From Halomonas ventosae (GTDB taxonomy: Bacteria > Pseudomonadota > Gammaproteobacteria > Pseudomonadales > Halomonadaceae): a DNA stretch of 64,000 bases. The notes beneath the pieces are model-generated. The model did no database searches and had not been told where the DNA came from. It worked only from the letters and a program-made list of their open reading frames with translations. The translations under genes were made by a program, and so were the position numbers. This document shows positions 23,825-36,347 of the stretch, piece after piece (the first letter of the stretch is position 1; each line of letters starts with the position of its first letter). The stretch is taken from positions 209,068 to 273,067 of the forward strand of contig NZ_SNWH01000002.1 in the NCBI RefSeq assembly GCF_004361885.1, read 5' to 3'.

Positions 23825-24297
23825 ACAAGGTCCCGATGACCGTCGCCGGTGAGAAGCGACTTCGTAAGGAGCTCGAGGAGCTCAAGGGCGAGGCGCGGCC
23901 CAGGGTGATTGCCGCCATTGCCGAGGCTCGCGAGCACGGCGACCTGAAGGAGAACGCCGAGTACCATGCGGCCCGCGAGCAGCAGGGCTTCATTGAGGGG
24001 CGCATCCAGGAGATCGAGGGCAAGCTCTCCAATGCCCAGGTGATCGACGTCAAGAAGCTGCCCCAGACAGGCAAGGTGATCTTCGGCGTGACCGTGGGAC
24101 TGATCAACCTGGAGACCGACGAGGAGGTGACCTACCGCATCGTTGGCGAAGACGAGGCAGACATCAAGGCTGGTCGCATCTCGGTGACCTCGCCCATCGC
24201 CCGCGCCCTGATCGGCAAGGAGGAGGGTGACGTGGTGGTGGTGCGCACCCCCGGCGGCGAGGTCGAGTACGAGATCTCCAGCGTGGAGCATCTGTAA
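23821..24297 (+). CDS. greA: Transcription elongation factor GreA
   Basis: Stimulates cleavage of backtracked transcripts by RNA polymerase. 158 aa. N-terminal coiled coil covers about residues 1-75, with the acidic tip region [18 protein letters not shown] holding the Asp/Glu pair that supports catalysis. The C-terminal FKBP-like domain ends [17 protein letters not shown] overlaps the carB stop (ATGA), so it is translated from the carAB message; this order is conserved in pseudomonads. A terminator follows. Confidence 0.97.
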
Positions 24298-24302
24298 CCC
24301 CA

Positions 24303-24416
24303 GCGGTAAGCTTGAAGCCGTAAGCTGTAAGTCAGAACCCAAAAACCCCCCCCAAGGTAGCGCCCTGGGGGTGTTTTCTTATAGTTTAACGCTTATGGCT
24401 TACAGCTCGCGCGAAG
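24303..24416. repeat. Inverted GTAAGCC-type repeats flanking the greA terminator
   Basis: Left copy GAAGCCGTAAGCTGTAAG (about 24314-24331) and right copy, inverted, around TTAACGCTTATGGCTTACAGC (about 24386-24407). They share AGCTGTAAG/CTTACAGCT and flank the terminator. A matching pair flanks the pnp/thiolase terminators at 40378-40506. Confidence 0.55.
24346..24378 (+). terminator. Intrinsic terminator after greA
   Basis: CCCCCAAGG and CCCTGGGGG form a nine-position stem with one mismatch, followed by TGTTTTCTT. It ends the carA-carB-greA unit and faces the convergent yhbY. Confidence 0.75.
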
Positions 24417-24425
24417 CGCGGTGGC

Positions 24426-24752
24426 TCAGTGCCGCCCGTGGTGGTTCTCGAAACGCGTGATGCTGGAGAGCTTGGGGTTGGCCCGAGGGTTGTGCCGATA
24501 GAGCAGGGCCATCTTGCCGATCTTCTGGACTAGCTCGGCACGGCTGGCCGCGAGCAGCTCGTCGAGCATGGCGGCGCGGTCGTCGCGGTCGGGCAGGGCG
24601 AGCTTGACCTTGATGAGCTCATGTTCGCCTAGGGCGCGATCTAGCTCGGCCAGCACACCCTCGGAAGCCCCGTTCTCGGAAACGGTGACCACGGGGTCGA
24701 GGTGGTGACCAATGCTGCGGAATGCTTTCTTTTGTGCCTGTGACAAGCTCAT
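24426..24752 (-). CDS. yhbY: Ribosome assembly RNA-binding protein YhbY
   Basis: CRM-domain protein associated with pre-50S particles. 108 aa from ATG 24752, where the conserved [20 protein letters not shown] begins; an upstream in-frame ATG at 24788 overlaps the rlmE leader. Conserved parts: [21 protein letters not shown] and HELIKVKL. The C-terminus is His/Arg-rich (RFENHHGRH). Divergent from rlmE, the classical yhbY-rlmE-ftsH arrangement. Confidence 0.93.
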   Translation of the reverse strand: MSLSQAQKKAFRSIGHHLDPVVTVSENGASEGVLAELDRALGEHELIKVKLALPDRDDRAAMLDELLAASRAELVQKIGKMALLYRHNPRANPKLSSITRFENHHGRH

Positions 24753-24945
24753 GGTATCTTGTTTCTTCCCGGTTAGCGCGCAGCGCACATGGTACGGCGA
24801 AACGCCACGTGGCGAAAGCTCGCTGCCGTGTCCATGCCTGTTTCCTTCGACCGTTTTCGCAGCTCAGCATCTCGTCGCACCCCCGTCAGGTCTTCCCAGA
24901 ATCCGCTCGAGTGCCTGTCATTCATGGTTATTCACAGGTGATGCC

Positions 24946-25611
24946 GTGGCACGTTCCAACGCTTCCCGCTCCAAGGGCGCTACCAGCAAGCCGCCGACCA
25001 GCAAGACCAGCAAGGGCTGGCTGAAGGAGCACTTCGACGACCGCTTCGTGCAGCAGCGCTGGCAGGACGGCTACCGTAGCCGAGCCAGCTACAAGTTGCT
25101 GGCGCTAAATGATAAGGACCGCTTGCTGCGGCGCGGGATGACGGTGATCGACCTGGGTGCCGCCCCCGGCGGCTGGAGTCAGGTGGCCGCTGAGAAGGTC
25201 GGCGCCGAGGGACTGGTGATCGCCTCCGACATCCTCGAGATGGATGCCCTGGCGGATGTCGACTTCATCCAAGGCGACTTCACCGAGGAGAGCGTGCTTG
25301 AGGAAATCCTCGCCGCGCTCGGCGAACGGCTGGTGGATCTTGTAATGTCGGATATGGCCCCCAACATGAGCGGGATGGCAGCCATCGACCAACCCCAGGC
25401 GATGTATTTGGTGGAGCTGGCGCTGGATCTGGCGCGCCGGACGCTCACCCCCGGGGGCACCTTCCTGGCTAAGGTGTTCCAGGGCGAAGGGTTCGATGCG
25501 TTTCTTACGGAGTTGCGGGGCAGTTTCACTCGTGTGGTGACACGCAAGCCGGAGGCTTCCCGAGCGCGCTCCCGCGAGGTCTACCTACTGGCGGAAGGGT
25601 TTCGTGGCTGA
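24946..25611 (+). CDS. rlmE: 23S rRNA (uridine-2552-2'-O)-methyltransferase RlmE (FtsJ)
   Basis: SAM-dependent 2'-O-methylation of U2552 during 50S maturation; a heat-shock protein in E. coli. 221 aa from GTG 24946, which has AGGTG upstream and begins the basic N-terminal tail ([20 protein letters not shown]). The frame runs open further upstream without homology. SAM-binding motif [15 protein letters not shown]; the K-D-K-E catalytic set fits [27 protein letters not shown] and SREVYLLA. Divergent from yhbY and followed by ftsH after 218 bp. Confidence 0.95.
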   Translation: MARSNASRSKGATSKPPTSKTSKGWLKEHFDDRFVQQRWQDGYRSRASYKLLALNDKDRLLRRGMTVIDLGAAPGGWSQVAAEKVGAEGLVIASDILEMDALADVDFIQGDFTEESVLEEILAALGERLVDLVMSDMAPNMSGMAAIDQPQAMYLVELALDLARRTLTPGGTFLAKVFQGEGFDAFLTELRGSFTRVVTRKPEASRARSREVYLLAEGFRG

Positions 25612-25690
25612 GGCACATCCTCGGCCGCACACGGAAGGCGGTCGCGATAGGCCGCGCCTAACAGGCTGATTGCCGGACAGGAGGCGGTGA

Positions 25691-25716
25691 CTGTGTCACA
25701 GTATCTCGTGTCACAC
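25691..25716. promoter_or_regulatory. Two adjacent operator-like palindromes upstream of ftsH
   Basis: CTGTGTCACAG (25691-25701) and GTGTCACAC (25708-25716) are each perfect odd-length palindromes sharing GTGTCACA, with centres 16 bp apart, about 115 bp before ftsH. Partner protein unknown. Confidence 0.35.
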
Positions 25717-25829
25717 TACTGCCGCTTGCTTGCCGCTTTGGTCGCAGGCTGGCTGAACATGTGCCACTCATGTAGTGTCGAAGAACCAGGCATTTTCGGC
25801 CGACAGATTCTTGCAATGAGGGTAGTCCC

Positions 25830-27794
<1,965 letters not shown>

Positions 27795-27812
27795 GACCGA
27801 TCGCCAGCAACC

Positions 27813-27836
27813 ACAGGCGCCCTGCGGGGCGCCTGT
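27813..27836 (+). terminator. Hairpin between ftsH and folP
   Basis: Perfect 10-bp arms ACAGGCGCCC and GGGCGCCTGT around a TGCG loop, 18 bp after the ftsH stop. No T run, so termination may be partial. Confidence 0.6.
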
Positions 27837-27856
27837 GCAGTTCGACCGACAGTAAG

Positions 27857-28723
27857 ATGATGGATATCCGTGCATCGAGGCACCTGCCATGTGGCCGGCA
27901 CCGGCTCGACCTCTCCTTTCCCCGCATCATGGGGATCCTCAATGTCACCCCCGATTCCTTCTCCGATGGCGGGCGCCACGCGGTGCCCGATGACGCCCTG
28001 CGCCATGCCGAACAGATGCTGGCCGAGGGGGCCGCGATCATCGACGTGGGCGGCGAGTCCACGCGTCCCGGCGCCGAACCGGTCGCGGTCCAGCAGGAGC
28101 TGGACCGCGTGGTGCCGGTGGTGGAAGCCCTGGTGCGTGAGTTCGATGCGCTGGTCTCGGTGGATACCAGCACGCCCGAGGTGATACAGGCGACGGCCCT
28201 GGCCGGCGCCGGCATGATCAACGACGTGCGCAACCTGCGCCGTGAGGGGGCGCTGTCGGCGGCGGTCGCCAGTGGGCTGCCGGTGTGCCTGATGCACATG
28301 CTCGGCGAGCCCGGCGACATGCAGGACGCCCCGCACTATAACCGGCCGGTGGAGGAGGCGGTGGCCGACTTCCTGGCCCAGCGGGTGACGGCCTGCGAGG
28401 CGGCCGGGTTGCGGCGCGAGCGCATGCTGCTCGACCCGGGCTTCGGCTTCGCCAAGACGGTGGCGCATAACCTGCGGTTGCTCAAGCAACTGGACCGCCT
28501 GACGGTGCTCGGACTGCCGCTGCTGGTGGGCATGTCGCGCAAGAGCATGATCGGCAAGGTGCTGGGGCGCCCGGTGGAGGAGCGCCTGCCCGGTGGGCTG
28601 GCGCTCTCCGCCCTGGCGGTGGAGCGCGGCGCCCGTATCCTGCGCGTCCACGACGTGGGGCCCCACGTGGACGCGGTGAACATGACCTGGGCCGTTCTCG
28701 AGGAAGACAGTCCGCATGACTAG
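27857..28723 (+). CDS. folP: Dihydropteroate synthase FolP
   Basis: Condenses p-aminobenzoate with the pterin pyrophosphate in folate synthesis; the sulfonamide target. 288 aa. Signature segments: [15 protein letters not shown] near residue 25, [10 protein letters not shown] near 65, the SVDTSTPEV strand, INDVRNL and the DPGFGFAKT phosphate loop; the Lys/Arg of SRKSMIG is present. A start at the second Met is possible. Between ftsH and glmM, as in E. coli; overlaps glmM by 8 bp. folK, acting one step earlier, is at 43701. Confidence 0.96.
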   Translation: MMDIRASRHLPCGRHRLDLSFPRIMGILNVTPDSFSDGGRHAVPDDALRHAEQMLAEGAAIIDVGGESTRPGAEPVAVQQELDRVVPVVEALVREFDALVSVDTSTPEVIQATALAGAGMINDVRNLRREGALSAAVASGLPVCLMHMLGEPGDMQDAPHYNRPVEEAVADFLAQRVTACEAAGLRRERMLLDPGFGFAKTVAHNLRLLKQLDRLTVLGLPLLVGMSRKSMIGKVLGRPVEERLPGGLALSALAVERGARILRVHDVGPHVDAVNMTWAVLEEDSPHD

Positions 28724-30065
28724 ACGCTATTTCGGTACCGATGGCATCCGCGGCACCGTGGGGGAGCCCCCCATCACGGCCGACTTCATGCTCAAGCTGG
28801 GCTGGGCCACCGGCCGGGTGCTGACCCGCGATACCGGGCGCGCCCGGGTGATGATCGGCAAGGACACGCGGATATCAGGTTACATGTTCGAGTCGGCCCT
28901 GGAGGCGGGTCTCTCCGCTGCTGGGGTCGACGTCATGCTGCTCGGCCCCATGCCCACCCCGGCGATCGCCTACCTGACACGTACCTTCCGTGCCGATGTG
29001 GGCATCGTCATCTCGGCCTCCCACAATCCTTTTCAGGACAACGGCATCAAGTTCTTTTCCGCTGCCGGCACCAAGCTGGAAGATGCGGTCGAGACGCGTA
29101 TCGAGGCGGCCCTCGATGAGGCGCTGACCACCGTGGCGCCGGATTGCCTGGGCAAGGCGACGCGGGTCGATGATGCCCCCGGCCGCTACATCGAGTTCTG
29201 CAAGTCGACCATCCCCAATCGGGTCAGCCTGCATGGGCTGAAAATGGTCATCGACTGCGCCCATGGCGCGACCTACCACATTGCCCCCAGCGTGTTCCGC
29301 GAGCTGGGTGCCAAGGTCAGCCTGATCGGCGCCTCTCCCGATGGCCTGAACATCAACCAGCAGGTGGGCTCGACTCATCCTGCCGCGCTGCGGGCGGCGG
29401 TGATCCAGCAGGGGGCCGATCTGGGCGTGGCCTTCGACGGCGATGGCGACCGGGTACTGCTGGTGGATGCCGACGGTCGCGAGATCGACGGCGACGACAT
29501 CCTCTATTTGATCGCCCGGGACCGCCATACCCGGGGCGAGCTGGGTGGCGGCGTGGTGGGGACCCTGATGTCCAACTTTGGCCTGGCCGCTGCCATGGAG
29601 GAGCTCGATATCCCCTTTGAGCGCGCCCGGGTCGGTGACCGCTACGTCATGGAGCGGCTGGGAGCCAACGGCTGGCAACTGGGTGGCGAATCCTCGGGCC
29701 ATATCGTCTGCGGCCATGTGCAGACCACCGGCGACGGCATCGTCTCGGCACTGCAGGTACTGGCGATCATGGTTCGCGAGCAGCAGTCGCTGGGTCGCCT
29801 GCTCAGCGGCCTGCAGAAAACCCCCCAGGCGCTGGTCAACGTGCGTCTGACCCCGGGCAGCGATGCCAAGGCGCTGCTGGAAAAGACTTCCCTCAGGCAG
29901 GCGGTGAGCCGTCTGGAGGCAGAGCTCGGCGACCAGGGGCGCGTGCTGCTGCGGGCCTCGGGCACCGAGCCGCTGATCCGCGTGATGGTCGAGGGACGTC
30001 CCCATCTGGACGTCGATGCCCTGGCGACTCGTTTGGCCGGAGATGTCGAGGCATTGCTCGGCTGA
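28716..30065 (+). CDS. glmM: Phosphoglucosamine mutase GlmM
   Basis: Interconverts glucosamine-6-P and glucosamine-1-P for UDP-GlcNAc, hence peptidoglycan and LPS. 449 aa. N-terminal [12 protein letters not shown]; the phosphorylated serine is Ser102 in [15 protein letters not shown]; metal loop DGDGDRVLL; sugar-binding GGESSGH and C-terminal phosphate-binding [15 protein letters not shown] lies inside the last codons of folP (8-bp overlap). tpiA follows after 82 bp. Confidence 0.98.
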   Translation: MTRRYFGTDGIRGTVGEPPITADFMLKLGWATGRVLTRDTGRARVMIGKDTRISGYMFESALEAGLSAAGVDVMLLGPMPTPAIAYLTRTFRADVGIVISASHNPFQDNGIKFFSAAGTKLEDAVETRIEAALDEALTTVAPDCLGKATRVDDAPGRYIEFCKSTIPNRVSLHGLKMVIDCAHGATYHIAPSVFRELGAKVSLIGASPDGLNINQQVGSTHPAALRAAVIQQGADLGVAFDGDGDRVLLVDADGREIDGDDILYLIARDRHTRGELGGGVVGTLMSNFGLAAAMEELDIPFERARVGDRYVMERLGANGWQLGGESSGHIVCGHVQTTGDGIVSALQVLAIMVREQQSLGRLLSGLQKTPQALVNVRLTPGSDAKALLEKTSLRQAVSRLEAELGDQGRVLLRASGTEPLIRVMVEGRPHLDVDALATRLAGDVEALLG

Positions 30066-30147
30066 TCCGAAAGGCGCGTCCTCGACGCGGTTGCCTTGAA
30101 GGGAACCCTCCTATACCATTTCGCACCACCTTGAAAGAGGAGCCCCC

Positions 30148-30897
30148 ATGCGCATGGCGCTGATCGCCGGAAACTGGAAGATGAACGGCTCTCTGGCCCT
30201 GGTCGAGGAATTCGGCCGGGCCTTCGCCGATGTCTCCCTGCCCGTCAACGTCGAGGTGGCGCTGATGGTGCCCTTTCCCTTTCTGGAGGCTGCGGGGCGG
30301 ACCTTCACCGCGAACTCGGTGACGGTCGGCGCCCAGACGCTCAGCGATCGTCCCTCGGGTGCCTTCACCGGTGAGGTCAGCGCGGCGATGCTGCGTGAGT
30401 GCGACACTCGGCTAGTGTTGGTCGGCCATTCGGAGCGACGTACCCTGTTCGGGGAAGACGGTGCTGCGGTGCTAGCGCGCGTCAAGGCGGCTCTAGCCGA
30501 GGGGCTCACGCCGTTGCTATGCGTTGGTGAGACCCTCGAGGAGCGTGAGGCCGAGCGGACCGAAGCGGTGGTGCTGGGCCAGCTCGAGGCGGTGTTCGAC
30601 AATCTCGACGAGGCCCAGCGCGTCCGCCTGGTGGTCGCCTATGAGCCTGTCTGGGCGATCGGTACCGGCCACACGGCCACGCCCAACCAGGCCCAGTCGG
30701 TGCATGCTGCTATCCGCAGACGCCTGGCGCACTATGACCAGGCACTCGCCGATGGCATGCGCCTGCTGTACGGCGGCAGCATGAAGGCGGATAATGCCGC
30801 CGAGCTGCTCGCCCAGCCCGATATTGATGGCGGCCTGGTGGGCGGTGCTTCGCTCAAGGTCGACGATTTCCTAGCCATTTGTCAGTCAGCAGGTTGA
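30148..30897 (+). CDS. tpiA: Triosephosphate isomerase TpiA
   Basis: Interconverts DHAP and glyceraldehyde-3-P. 249 aa TIM barrel with all catalytic residues: Lys11 in GNWKMNG, His94 in LVGHSERR, Glu166 in AYEPVWAIGTG; the flexible loop and C-terminal GGSMKADNAAEL/GGLVGGASLK are intact. ATG 30148 has AAAGAGGAG upstream; a second Met two codons later is possible. secG begins 4 bp after the stop, giving the conserved glmM-tpiA-secG order. Confidence 0.98.
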   Translation: MRMALIAGNWKMNGSLALVEEFGRAFADVSLPVNVEVALMVPFPFLEAAGRTFTANSVTVGAQTLSDRPSGAFTGEVSAAMLRECDTRLVLVGHSERRTLFGEDGAAVLARVKAALAEGLTPLLCVGETLEEREAERTEAVVLGQLEAVFDNLDEAQRVRLVVAYEPVWAIGTGHTATPNQAQSVHAAIRRRLAHYDQALADGMRLLYGGSMKADNAAELLAQPDIDGGLVGGASLKVDDFLAICQSAG

Positions 30898-30901
30898 ATC
30901 C

Positions 30902-31261
30902 ATGCAAGTTGCCATTCTCATGACCCATGTGGTGATCGCCATCGCCCTGGTCGTCCTGATCCTGCTGCAGCAGGGCAAGGGCGCTGAAGCTGGTGCCGCC
31001 TTCGGGGGCGGTGCGTCTCAGACTGTATTCGGCTCGCGAGGCAGCGGTAGCTTCCTGGCGAAGTTTACCGGACTGCTGGCTGCGGCCTTCTTTGCCACGT
31101 CATTAACGCTGGCTTACTTCGCCTCCCAGGCCGGCCAGTCACCGGAGGCTGGCATTCCCGATGCCGAGCTGATCGATCAGCAGAATGCCGTGCCGACCCT
31201 TGACGATACTGGCGGCAATATGGATAATGCTGCGCCAACGCTGGAGAAAAACGGCGGTTGA
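30902..31261 (+). CDS. secG: Protein-export membrane protein SecG
   Basis: Auxiliary subunit of the SecYEG translocon. 119 aa with two transmembrane helices (about 4-22 and 53-73) joined by the conserved cytoplasmic loop LLQQGKGAEAGAAFGGGASQ. TVFGSRGSGSFLAK is typical. The C-terminal 40 residues are hydrophilic and variable. Starts 4 bp after tpiA; tRNA-Leu follows 23 bp after the stop, so the tRNA may be cut from the same transcript. Confidence 0.96.
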   Translation: MQVAILMTHVVIAIALVVLILLQQGKGAEAGAAFGGGASQTVFGSRGSGSFLAKFTGLLAAAFFATSLTLAYFASQAGQSPEAGIPDAELIDQQNAVPTLDDTGGNMDNAAPTLEKNGG

Positions 31262-31284
31262 TGCCGTTATCCAGTCTCCCCGAT

Positions 31285-31371
31285 GCCGAAGTGGTGGAAT
31301 TGGTAGACACGCTATCTTGAGGGGGTAGTGGCCTTATGGCCGTGCGGGTTCAAGTCCCGCCTTCGGCACCA
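31285..31371 (+). tRNA. tRNA-Leu (anticodon GAG)
   Basis: 87 nt with encoded CCA. Acceptor GCCGAAG pairs with CTTCGGC; the long variable arm typical of tRNA-Leu is present; anticodon loop TTGAGGG gives GAG. Follows secG, as leuU does in E. coli. Confidence 0.95.
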
Positions 31372-31437
31372 TATGCGAGGTAGTCGACATCAACGTCGGA
31401 ACTTCAAAGCAGAATTGGCAGTATGCGGTGTTGCCGC

Positions 31438-31466
31438 TTGACAAAGCCGTCAAGCGGGCTTAGAAT
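31438..31466 (+). promoter_or_regulatory. Strong sigma-70 promoter for tRNA-fMet
   Basis: TTGACA, 17-bp spacer, TAGAAT, followed by a GC-rich discriminator (CACCGGCC). The start of transcription is expected near 31473, about 10 bp before the tRNA. Looks like a growth-rate-regulated stable-RNA promoter. Confidence 0.85.
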
Positions 31467-31482
31467 CACCGGCCTAGATTGA

Positions 31483-31559
<77 letters not shown>

Positions 31560-31627
31560 TCTTCCTGGCAGGCATGCAGGCTTGAGGGGCATGCCAGAGA
31601 GCCGAAGTGGTATACAGGTTTCTTGTG

Positions 31628-31655
31628 AAAGCCCCTTCCTGTGAAGGGGCTTTTT
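31628..31655 (+). terminator. Intrinsic terminator after tRNA-fMet
   Basis: AAAGCCCCTTC and GAAGGGGCTTT form a perfect 11-bp stem with a CTGT loop, running into TTTTT. Confidence 0.92.
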
Positions 31656-31775
31656 GTTAGCAGCTTGTCCGCCGGAGATGGCGGCGCTGCCCAGGGTAAC
31701 ACCAATCAGTCACCTGACTCTTCTTCTTCACTCCCGGCCAGGTGCCTGACGCAACGGCTGTAGGAGCTTTCTCTC

Positions 31776-32234
31776 GTGGCAATCAACAATGCTGCGCTGC
31801 ATGCGCTGATCGAACCGGTGGTCTCCGCCATGGGGTTCGAGCTATGGGGCATCGACCATCTGTCCCAGGGTAAGCATTCCCGCCTGGTGATCTACATCGA
31901 TCACGAGGAGGGGGTAAGCGTTGACGATTGCGCCGATGTCAGCCGTCAGGTCAGTGCGTTACTCGATGTCGAGGATCCGCTACCCGGCGAATATCGGCTG
32001 GAAGTCTCCTCGCCAGGCATGGACCGGCCGCTGTTCACCCTTGAGCAGTTCGAACGCTACGCTGGCCATGTGGTGGCCATGAAGCTGCGCCTGCCCTTCG
32101 ACGGGCGGCGCAAGTTCCAGGGGCTGCTGGCCGGGGTCGAGAGCGATGAGGTGCTGCTGCAGATCGGCGGCGAGGAGTATTGCTTTCCCATCGAGGGTAT
32201 CGATCAGGCGCGGGTCGTCCCGCAGTTTACGTGA
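31776..32234 (+). CDS. rimP: Ribosome maturation factor RimP
   Basis: Needed for 30S assembly. 152 aa from GTG 31776, with AGGAG about ten bases upstream. Conserved features: [18 protein letters not shown] at the N-terminus, the [18 protein letters not shown] helix and [13 protein letters not shown]; the C-terminal SH3-like domain ends [13 protein letters not shown]. First gene of the rimP-nusA-infB-rbfA-truB-rpsO-pnp cluster, behind the tRNA-fMet terminator. In E. coli this operon is autoregulated through nusA/infB products; no direct evidence here. Confidence 0.96.
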   Translation: MAINNAALHALIEPVVSAMGFELWGIDHLSQGKHSRLVIYIDHEEGVSVDDCADVSRQVSALLDVEDPLPGEYRLEVSSPGMDRPLFTLEQFERYAGHVVAMKLRLPFDGRRKFQGLLAGVESDEVLLQIGGEEYCFPIEGIDQARVVPQFT

Positions 32235-32277
32235 TGCGCTCGGTGCATAAGGACAGGTTCACTGGCGAGGCTAAGGC

Positions 32278-33771
32278 ATGAGTAAAGAAATTCTGGCGGT
32301 CGTCGACGCGATCTCCAACGAGAAGGGGGTCCCCCGCGAGGTGATCTTCGAGGCCGTCGAGGCGGCCCTGGCCAGTGCATCGCGCAAGCGCTTTGAGGAC
32401 GAGGAAGCCCGCGTGCGCGTGCATATCGACCGCGAGACCGGTGACTACGAGACATTCCGCCGCTGGGAAGTGGTCGATGATGATGACTTCGACGGGCCGG
32501 ATGCCCAGATCAAGCTCTCCTATGCGCAGCGTCGTGATCCGCCCCTGGGAGTGGGTGACGTGGTCGAGGAGCGCATCGAGAATGCCTCCTTCGGCCGGAT
32601 CGCCGCCCAGACGGCAAAGCAGGTCATCGTGCAGAAGGTGCGCGAGGCGGAGCGGGCCGAGGTGGTCCGCCAGTATGCCGAGCGCGAGGGTGAGCTGGTC
32701 GCCGGCATCGTCAAGAAAACGACACGCGACGGCCTGATCATCGATCTGGGCGACAATGCCGAGGCCTTCCTGCCGCGCAGCGAGATGATTCCCGGCGAGC
32801 GCTACCGCATGAATGAGCGAGTTCGCGCGCTGCTGGTCAAGGTCGACCCCGAGGCGCGTGGCGCCCAGCTGATCCTGTCGCGCACCTGTCCGGAGTTGAT
32901 CATCGAGCTGTTCAGCATCGAGGTGCCGGAGATCGCCGAACAGCTCATCGAGATCAAAGGTGCGGCGCGCGACCCCGGCTCGCGGGCCAAGATTGCGGTT
33001 AAGACCAATGACCGGCGTATCGACCCGGTGGGGGCCTGTGTGGGGATGCGCGGCTCCCGCGTGCAGGCTGTCTCCTCGGAGCTACAGAACGAGCGCGTCG
33101 ACATTGTGCTGTGGGACGACAACCCCGCCCAGCTGGTGATCAACGCCATGGCGCCGGCGGATGTCGCCTCGATCCTCGTTGATGAAGAGGCCCATGCGAT
33201 GGACGTGGCCGTGGCCCAGGAAAACCTGGCCCAGGCTATCGGCCGCAGTGGCCAGAACGTGCGCCTGGCCTCTGAGCTCACCGGATGGCGACTCAATGTC
33301 ATGACCGAGGAAGAGGCCGAGGACAAGCGCGACCAGGAGATCGATAGCCTGGTGGAGAGTTTCATCCAGCATCTGCACATTGACGAAGACGTGGCGCGCC
33401 TGCTGGTGGAAGAGGGCTTCACCTCCCTGGAGGAGATCGCCTACGTGCCGGTCGAGGAGATGCTGGAGATCGAAGAGTTCGACGAGGACCTCATCGAGGA
33501 GCTGCGCTCTCGAGCCAAGGACGAACTGCTAAACCTGGCCATTGCCTCCGAGGAGGCGCTCGATGGCGCCCAGCCGGCCGACGACCTGCTGGAGATGGAC
33601 AGTATGGAGCGCCACCTGGCCTTTATCTTGGCCAGCCGGGGCATTGTCACCATGGAGGACCTGGCCGAGCAGTCCGTCGATGACCTGCTGGACATCGAGG
33701 GCATCGACGAGGAGCGCGCCGCGGCACTGATCATGACTGCCCGTGCGCCATGGTTCGAGAGCGAACAGTAA
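32278..33771 (+). CDS. nusA: Transcription termination/antitermination factor NusA
   Basis: RNA-polymerase-bound factor for pausing, termination and rrn antitermination. 497 aa. N-terminal RNAP-binding domain begins [20 protein letters not shown]1 domain near 135-200 ([24 protein letters not shown]); KH1/KH2 with [15 protein letters not shown] and [15 protein letters not shown]; two C-terminal acidic helix-hairpin repeats ([20 protein letters not shown] and [20 protein letters not shown]) as in enteric NusA. 43 bp after rimP and 27 bp before infB. Confidence 0.98.
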   Translation: MSKEILAVVDAISNEKGVPREVIFEAVEAALASASRKRFEDEEARVRVHIDRETGDYETFRRWEVVDDDDFDGPDAQIKLSYAQRRDPPLGVGDVVEERIENASFGRIAAQTAKQVIVQKVREAERAEVVRQYAEREGELVAGIVKKTTRDGLIIDLGDNAEAFLPRSEMIPGERYRMNERVRALLVKVDPEARGAQLILSRTCPELIIELFSIEVPEIAEQLIEIKGAARDPGSRAKIAVKTNDRRIDPVGACVGMRGSRVQAVSSELQNERVDIVLWDDNPAQLVINAMAPADVASILVDEEAHAMDVAVAQENLAQAIGRSGQNVRLASELTGWRLNVMTEEEAEDKRDQEIDSLVESFIQHLHIDEDVARLLVEEGFTSLEEIAYVPVEEMLEIEEFDEDLIEELRSRAKDELLNLAIASEEALDGAQPADDLLEMDSMERHLAFILASRGIVTMEDLAEQSVDDLLDIEGIDEERAAALIMTARAPWFESEQ

Positions 33772-33798
33772 ACGGGTCACGGGCTGAGGAGGGTCGTA

Positions 33799-36330
33799 AT
33801 GTCAGAAATGACCGTTAAGGATTTTGCAGCGAAGGTGGGGCGCGACGTGCCTCGCCTGCTGGAGCAGATGAAAGAAGCCGGGCTTGGTCAGAAGTCTGAG
33901 AGCGATGCCGTGTCCGAGGAGGACAAGCGTCAGTTGCTCGACTATCTCACCAAGAGCCATGGCGGTAGCGGCGCTGGGGCGAAAAACCGCATCACCCTGA
34001 CGCGCAAGACGCGCAGCCGCATCAAGACCGGCGAGCGAGGCAAGAGCATCGAGGTGCAGGTGCGCAAGAAACGCACCTACGTCAAGCGTGCCGAGGAAGA
34101 GACTCAGCCGGAGCCGATGAAAGACGCCGGACCGCGCCAGCTGGTCGGCGATATGGCGGATTCCCAGCAGGCCCAGGCCGCTAAGGATGCCCGTGAGGCT
34201 GAGGAAGCCAAGGCGCGTGCCGCCGAGGAGTCCGCCCGCGAGGCGGCAGCCAAGCTCGAGGCTGAGAAGGCCGCCGTCGAGCCGGAGATCCCAGTGCCTG
34301 AGCTCGACACTACTTCGGCCACGGAAGCCGAGGAGCCCCCGGCTCCACCCAAGGAGGGACGCCCCGAGCCGCGCCGCGCCGCGGTCAAGAAGGCGACCAC
34401 CAAGGCCGGCGCCGGCAAGAAGGGCCGTGGCGAGCGTGACGAAGAGGATCGCGGTGATCGCGAGGAGCGGCGTCGTGGCGGCAAGAAGGCCAAGCGCGCC
34501 GAGCGTCGCGGTGGTCGCCGCGGTGGCGGTGCCCAGGGCGGTGGCAAGCATGGCTTCCAGAAGCCGACCCAGCCAATCGTCCGCGAGGTCTCCATCCCTG
34601 AGTCGATCAGCGTTGCCGACCTGGCCGACAAGATGTCGATCAAGGCCAACGAGGTCATCAAGGCCATGTTCACCATGGGGGCGGCGGTGACCATCAACCA
34701 GACCATCGACCAGGACACCGCGGCCATCGTGGTCGAGGAGATGGGCCACAAGCCCAAGCTGGTCAAGGACGATGCGCTGGAGACCGAGGTTCTCGAGGGT
34801 ATCTCCTATGAAGGCGAGGAGATCACCCGCTCGCCGGTGGTCACGGTCATGGGTCACGTCGACCACGGCAAGACCTCACTGCTCGACTACATCCGCAAGG
34901 CCAAGGTGGCCACCGGCGAAGCTGGCGGCATCACCCAGCACATCGGCGCCTATCATGTCGAGGATGATCATGGCGGCGTGACCTTCCTGGATACCCCAGG
35001 CCACGCGGCGTTCACCGCCATGCGTGCCCGCGGCGCCAAGGCCACCGACGTGGTGGTGTTGGTGGTGGCCGCCGATGACGGTGTGATGCCACAGACCATC
35101 GAGGCGATCGAGCACGCCAGGGCCGCCGAGGTGCCGATGGTGGTGGCCGTCAACAAGATCGACAAGTCGGGTGCGGACCCGGACCGGGTCAGAAACGAGC
35201 TCTCACAGTATGGCGTGATCTCCGAGGAGTGGGGTGGCGACACTCAGTTCGTGCATGTCTCTGCGCACACCGGCGAGGGCATCGAGGAGCTACTGGAAGC
35301 CATCCAACTGGTCTCGGAAGTGCTCGAACTCAAGGCGGTCCCCGAGGCGCCCGGCAAGGGCGTGGTGGTCGAGTCGCGCCTGGACAAGGGACGCGGCCCG
35401 GTGGCCACGGTGCTGGTCCAGAACGGTACCCTGAAGAAGGGCGACATCGTGCTGGCTGGCCTGCACTACGGCCGTGTCCGCGCGCTGACCAACGAACTGG
35501 GCAAGCAGGTTGACCAGGCCGGCCCTTCCACCCCGGTGGAGATCCAGGGTCTGGACGGTACTCCCGAGGCCGGTGACGACTTCATGGTGCTGGCCGACGA
35601 GAAGAAGGCCCGCGAGGTCGCCAACTTCCGTCAAGGCAAGTACCGCGAGGTGCGCCTGGCGCGCCAGCAGAAGGCCAAGCTGGAGAACATGTTCAGCCAG
35701 ATGGGCCAGGAAGTCGCCGCCAAACTCAATATCGTGCTCAAGGCTGATGTCCAGGGTTCCCTGGAGGCCATCAAGGGCGCTCTCGAAGAGCTCTCCACCG
35801 ATGAGGTGGAAGTGGCCGTGGTCTCGTCCGGCGTGGGTGGCATCACCGGTACCGATGCCAACCTGGCGTTGGCCAGTGACGCCATCGTGATCGGCTTCAA
35901 CGTGCGTGCCGATGCTGCGGCCCGCGAGATCATCGAACGTGAAGGCCTGGACCTGCGCTACTACAGCGTCATCTACCAGCTGATCGACGAGGTCAAGCAG
36001 GCGATGAGCGGCATGCTGGCACCCGAGTGGAAGGAGGAGATCGTTGGCGTGGCCGAAGTCCGTGACGTCTTCCGCGCACCCAAGATCGGTGCCGTGGCCG
36101 GCTGCATGGTGGTCGAGGGCAGCGTCTTCCGTAACAAGAAGATCCGTGTGCTGCGCGACAACGTGGTGATCTACGAGGGAGAGCTCGAGTCGCTGCGCCG
36201 CTTCAAGGACGACGTCCAGGAGGTGCGCAGCGGCATGGAGTGCGGTATCGGCGTGAAGAACTACAACGATGTCCAGGTCGGCGACAAGATCGAGGTCTTC
36301 GATCAGGTCAAGGTCGAGCGGACCCTCTAA
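33799..36330 (+). CDS. infB: Translation initiation factor IF-2
   Basis: GTPase that brings fMet-tRNA to the 30S subunit. 843 aa. Short N-terminal IF2 domain ([20 protein letters not shown]), then about 200 residues of charged Ala/Glu/Lys/Arg-rich linker, a second N-domain ([20 protein letters not shown]), G1 GHVDHGKTS near 352-360, [12 protein letters not shown], and the C-terminal beta-barrels including the fMet-binding domain with [16 protein letters not shown]. An internal second start, as in E. coli IF2-beta, cannot be judged. Its tRNA substrate is encoded at 31483. Confidence 0.98.
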   Translation: MSEMTVKDFAAKVGRDVPRLLEQMKEAGLGQKSESDAVSEEDKRQLLDYLTKSHGGSGAGAKNRITLTRKTRSRIKTGERGKSIEVQVRKKRTYVKRAEEETQPEPMKDAGPRQLVGDMADSQQAQAAKDAREAEEAKARAAEESAREAAAKLEAEKAAVEPEIPVPELDTTSATEAEEPPAPPKEGRPEPRRAAVKKATTKAGAGKKGRGERDEEDRGDREERRRGGKKAKRAERRGGRRGGGAQGGGKHGFQKPTQPIVREVSIPESISVADLADKMSIKANEVIKAMFTMGAAVTINQTIDQDTAAIVVEEMGHKPKLVKDDALETEVLEGISYEGEEITRSPVVTVMGHVDHGKTSLLDYIRKAKVATGEAGGITQHIGAYHVEDDHGGVTFLDTPGHAAFTAMRARGAKATDVVVLVVAADDGVMPQTIEAIEHARAAEVPMVVAVNKIDKSGADPDRVRNELSQYGVISEEWGGDTQFVHVSAHTGEGIEELLEAIQLVSEVLELKAVPEAPGKGVVVESRLDKGRGPVATVLVQNGTLKKGDIVLAGLHYGRVRALTNELGKQVDQAGPSTPVEIQGLDGTPEAGDDFMVLADEKKAREVANFRQGKYREVRLARQQKAKLENMFSQMGQEVAAKLNIVLKADVQGSLEAIKGALEELSTDEVEVAVVSSGVGGITGTDANLALASDAIVIGFNVRADAAAREIIEREGLDLRYYSVIYQLIDEVKQAMSGMLAPEWKEEIVGVAEVRDVFRAPKIGAVAGCMVVEGSVFRNKKIRVLRDNVVIYEGELESLRRFKDDVQEVRSGMECGIGVKNYNDVQVGDKIEVFDQVKVERTL

Positions 36331-36347
36331 GGAGCGAGGAGTCGACC

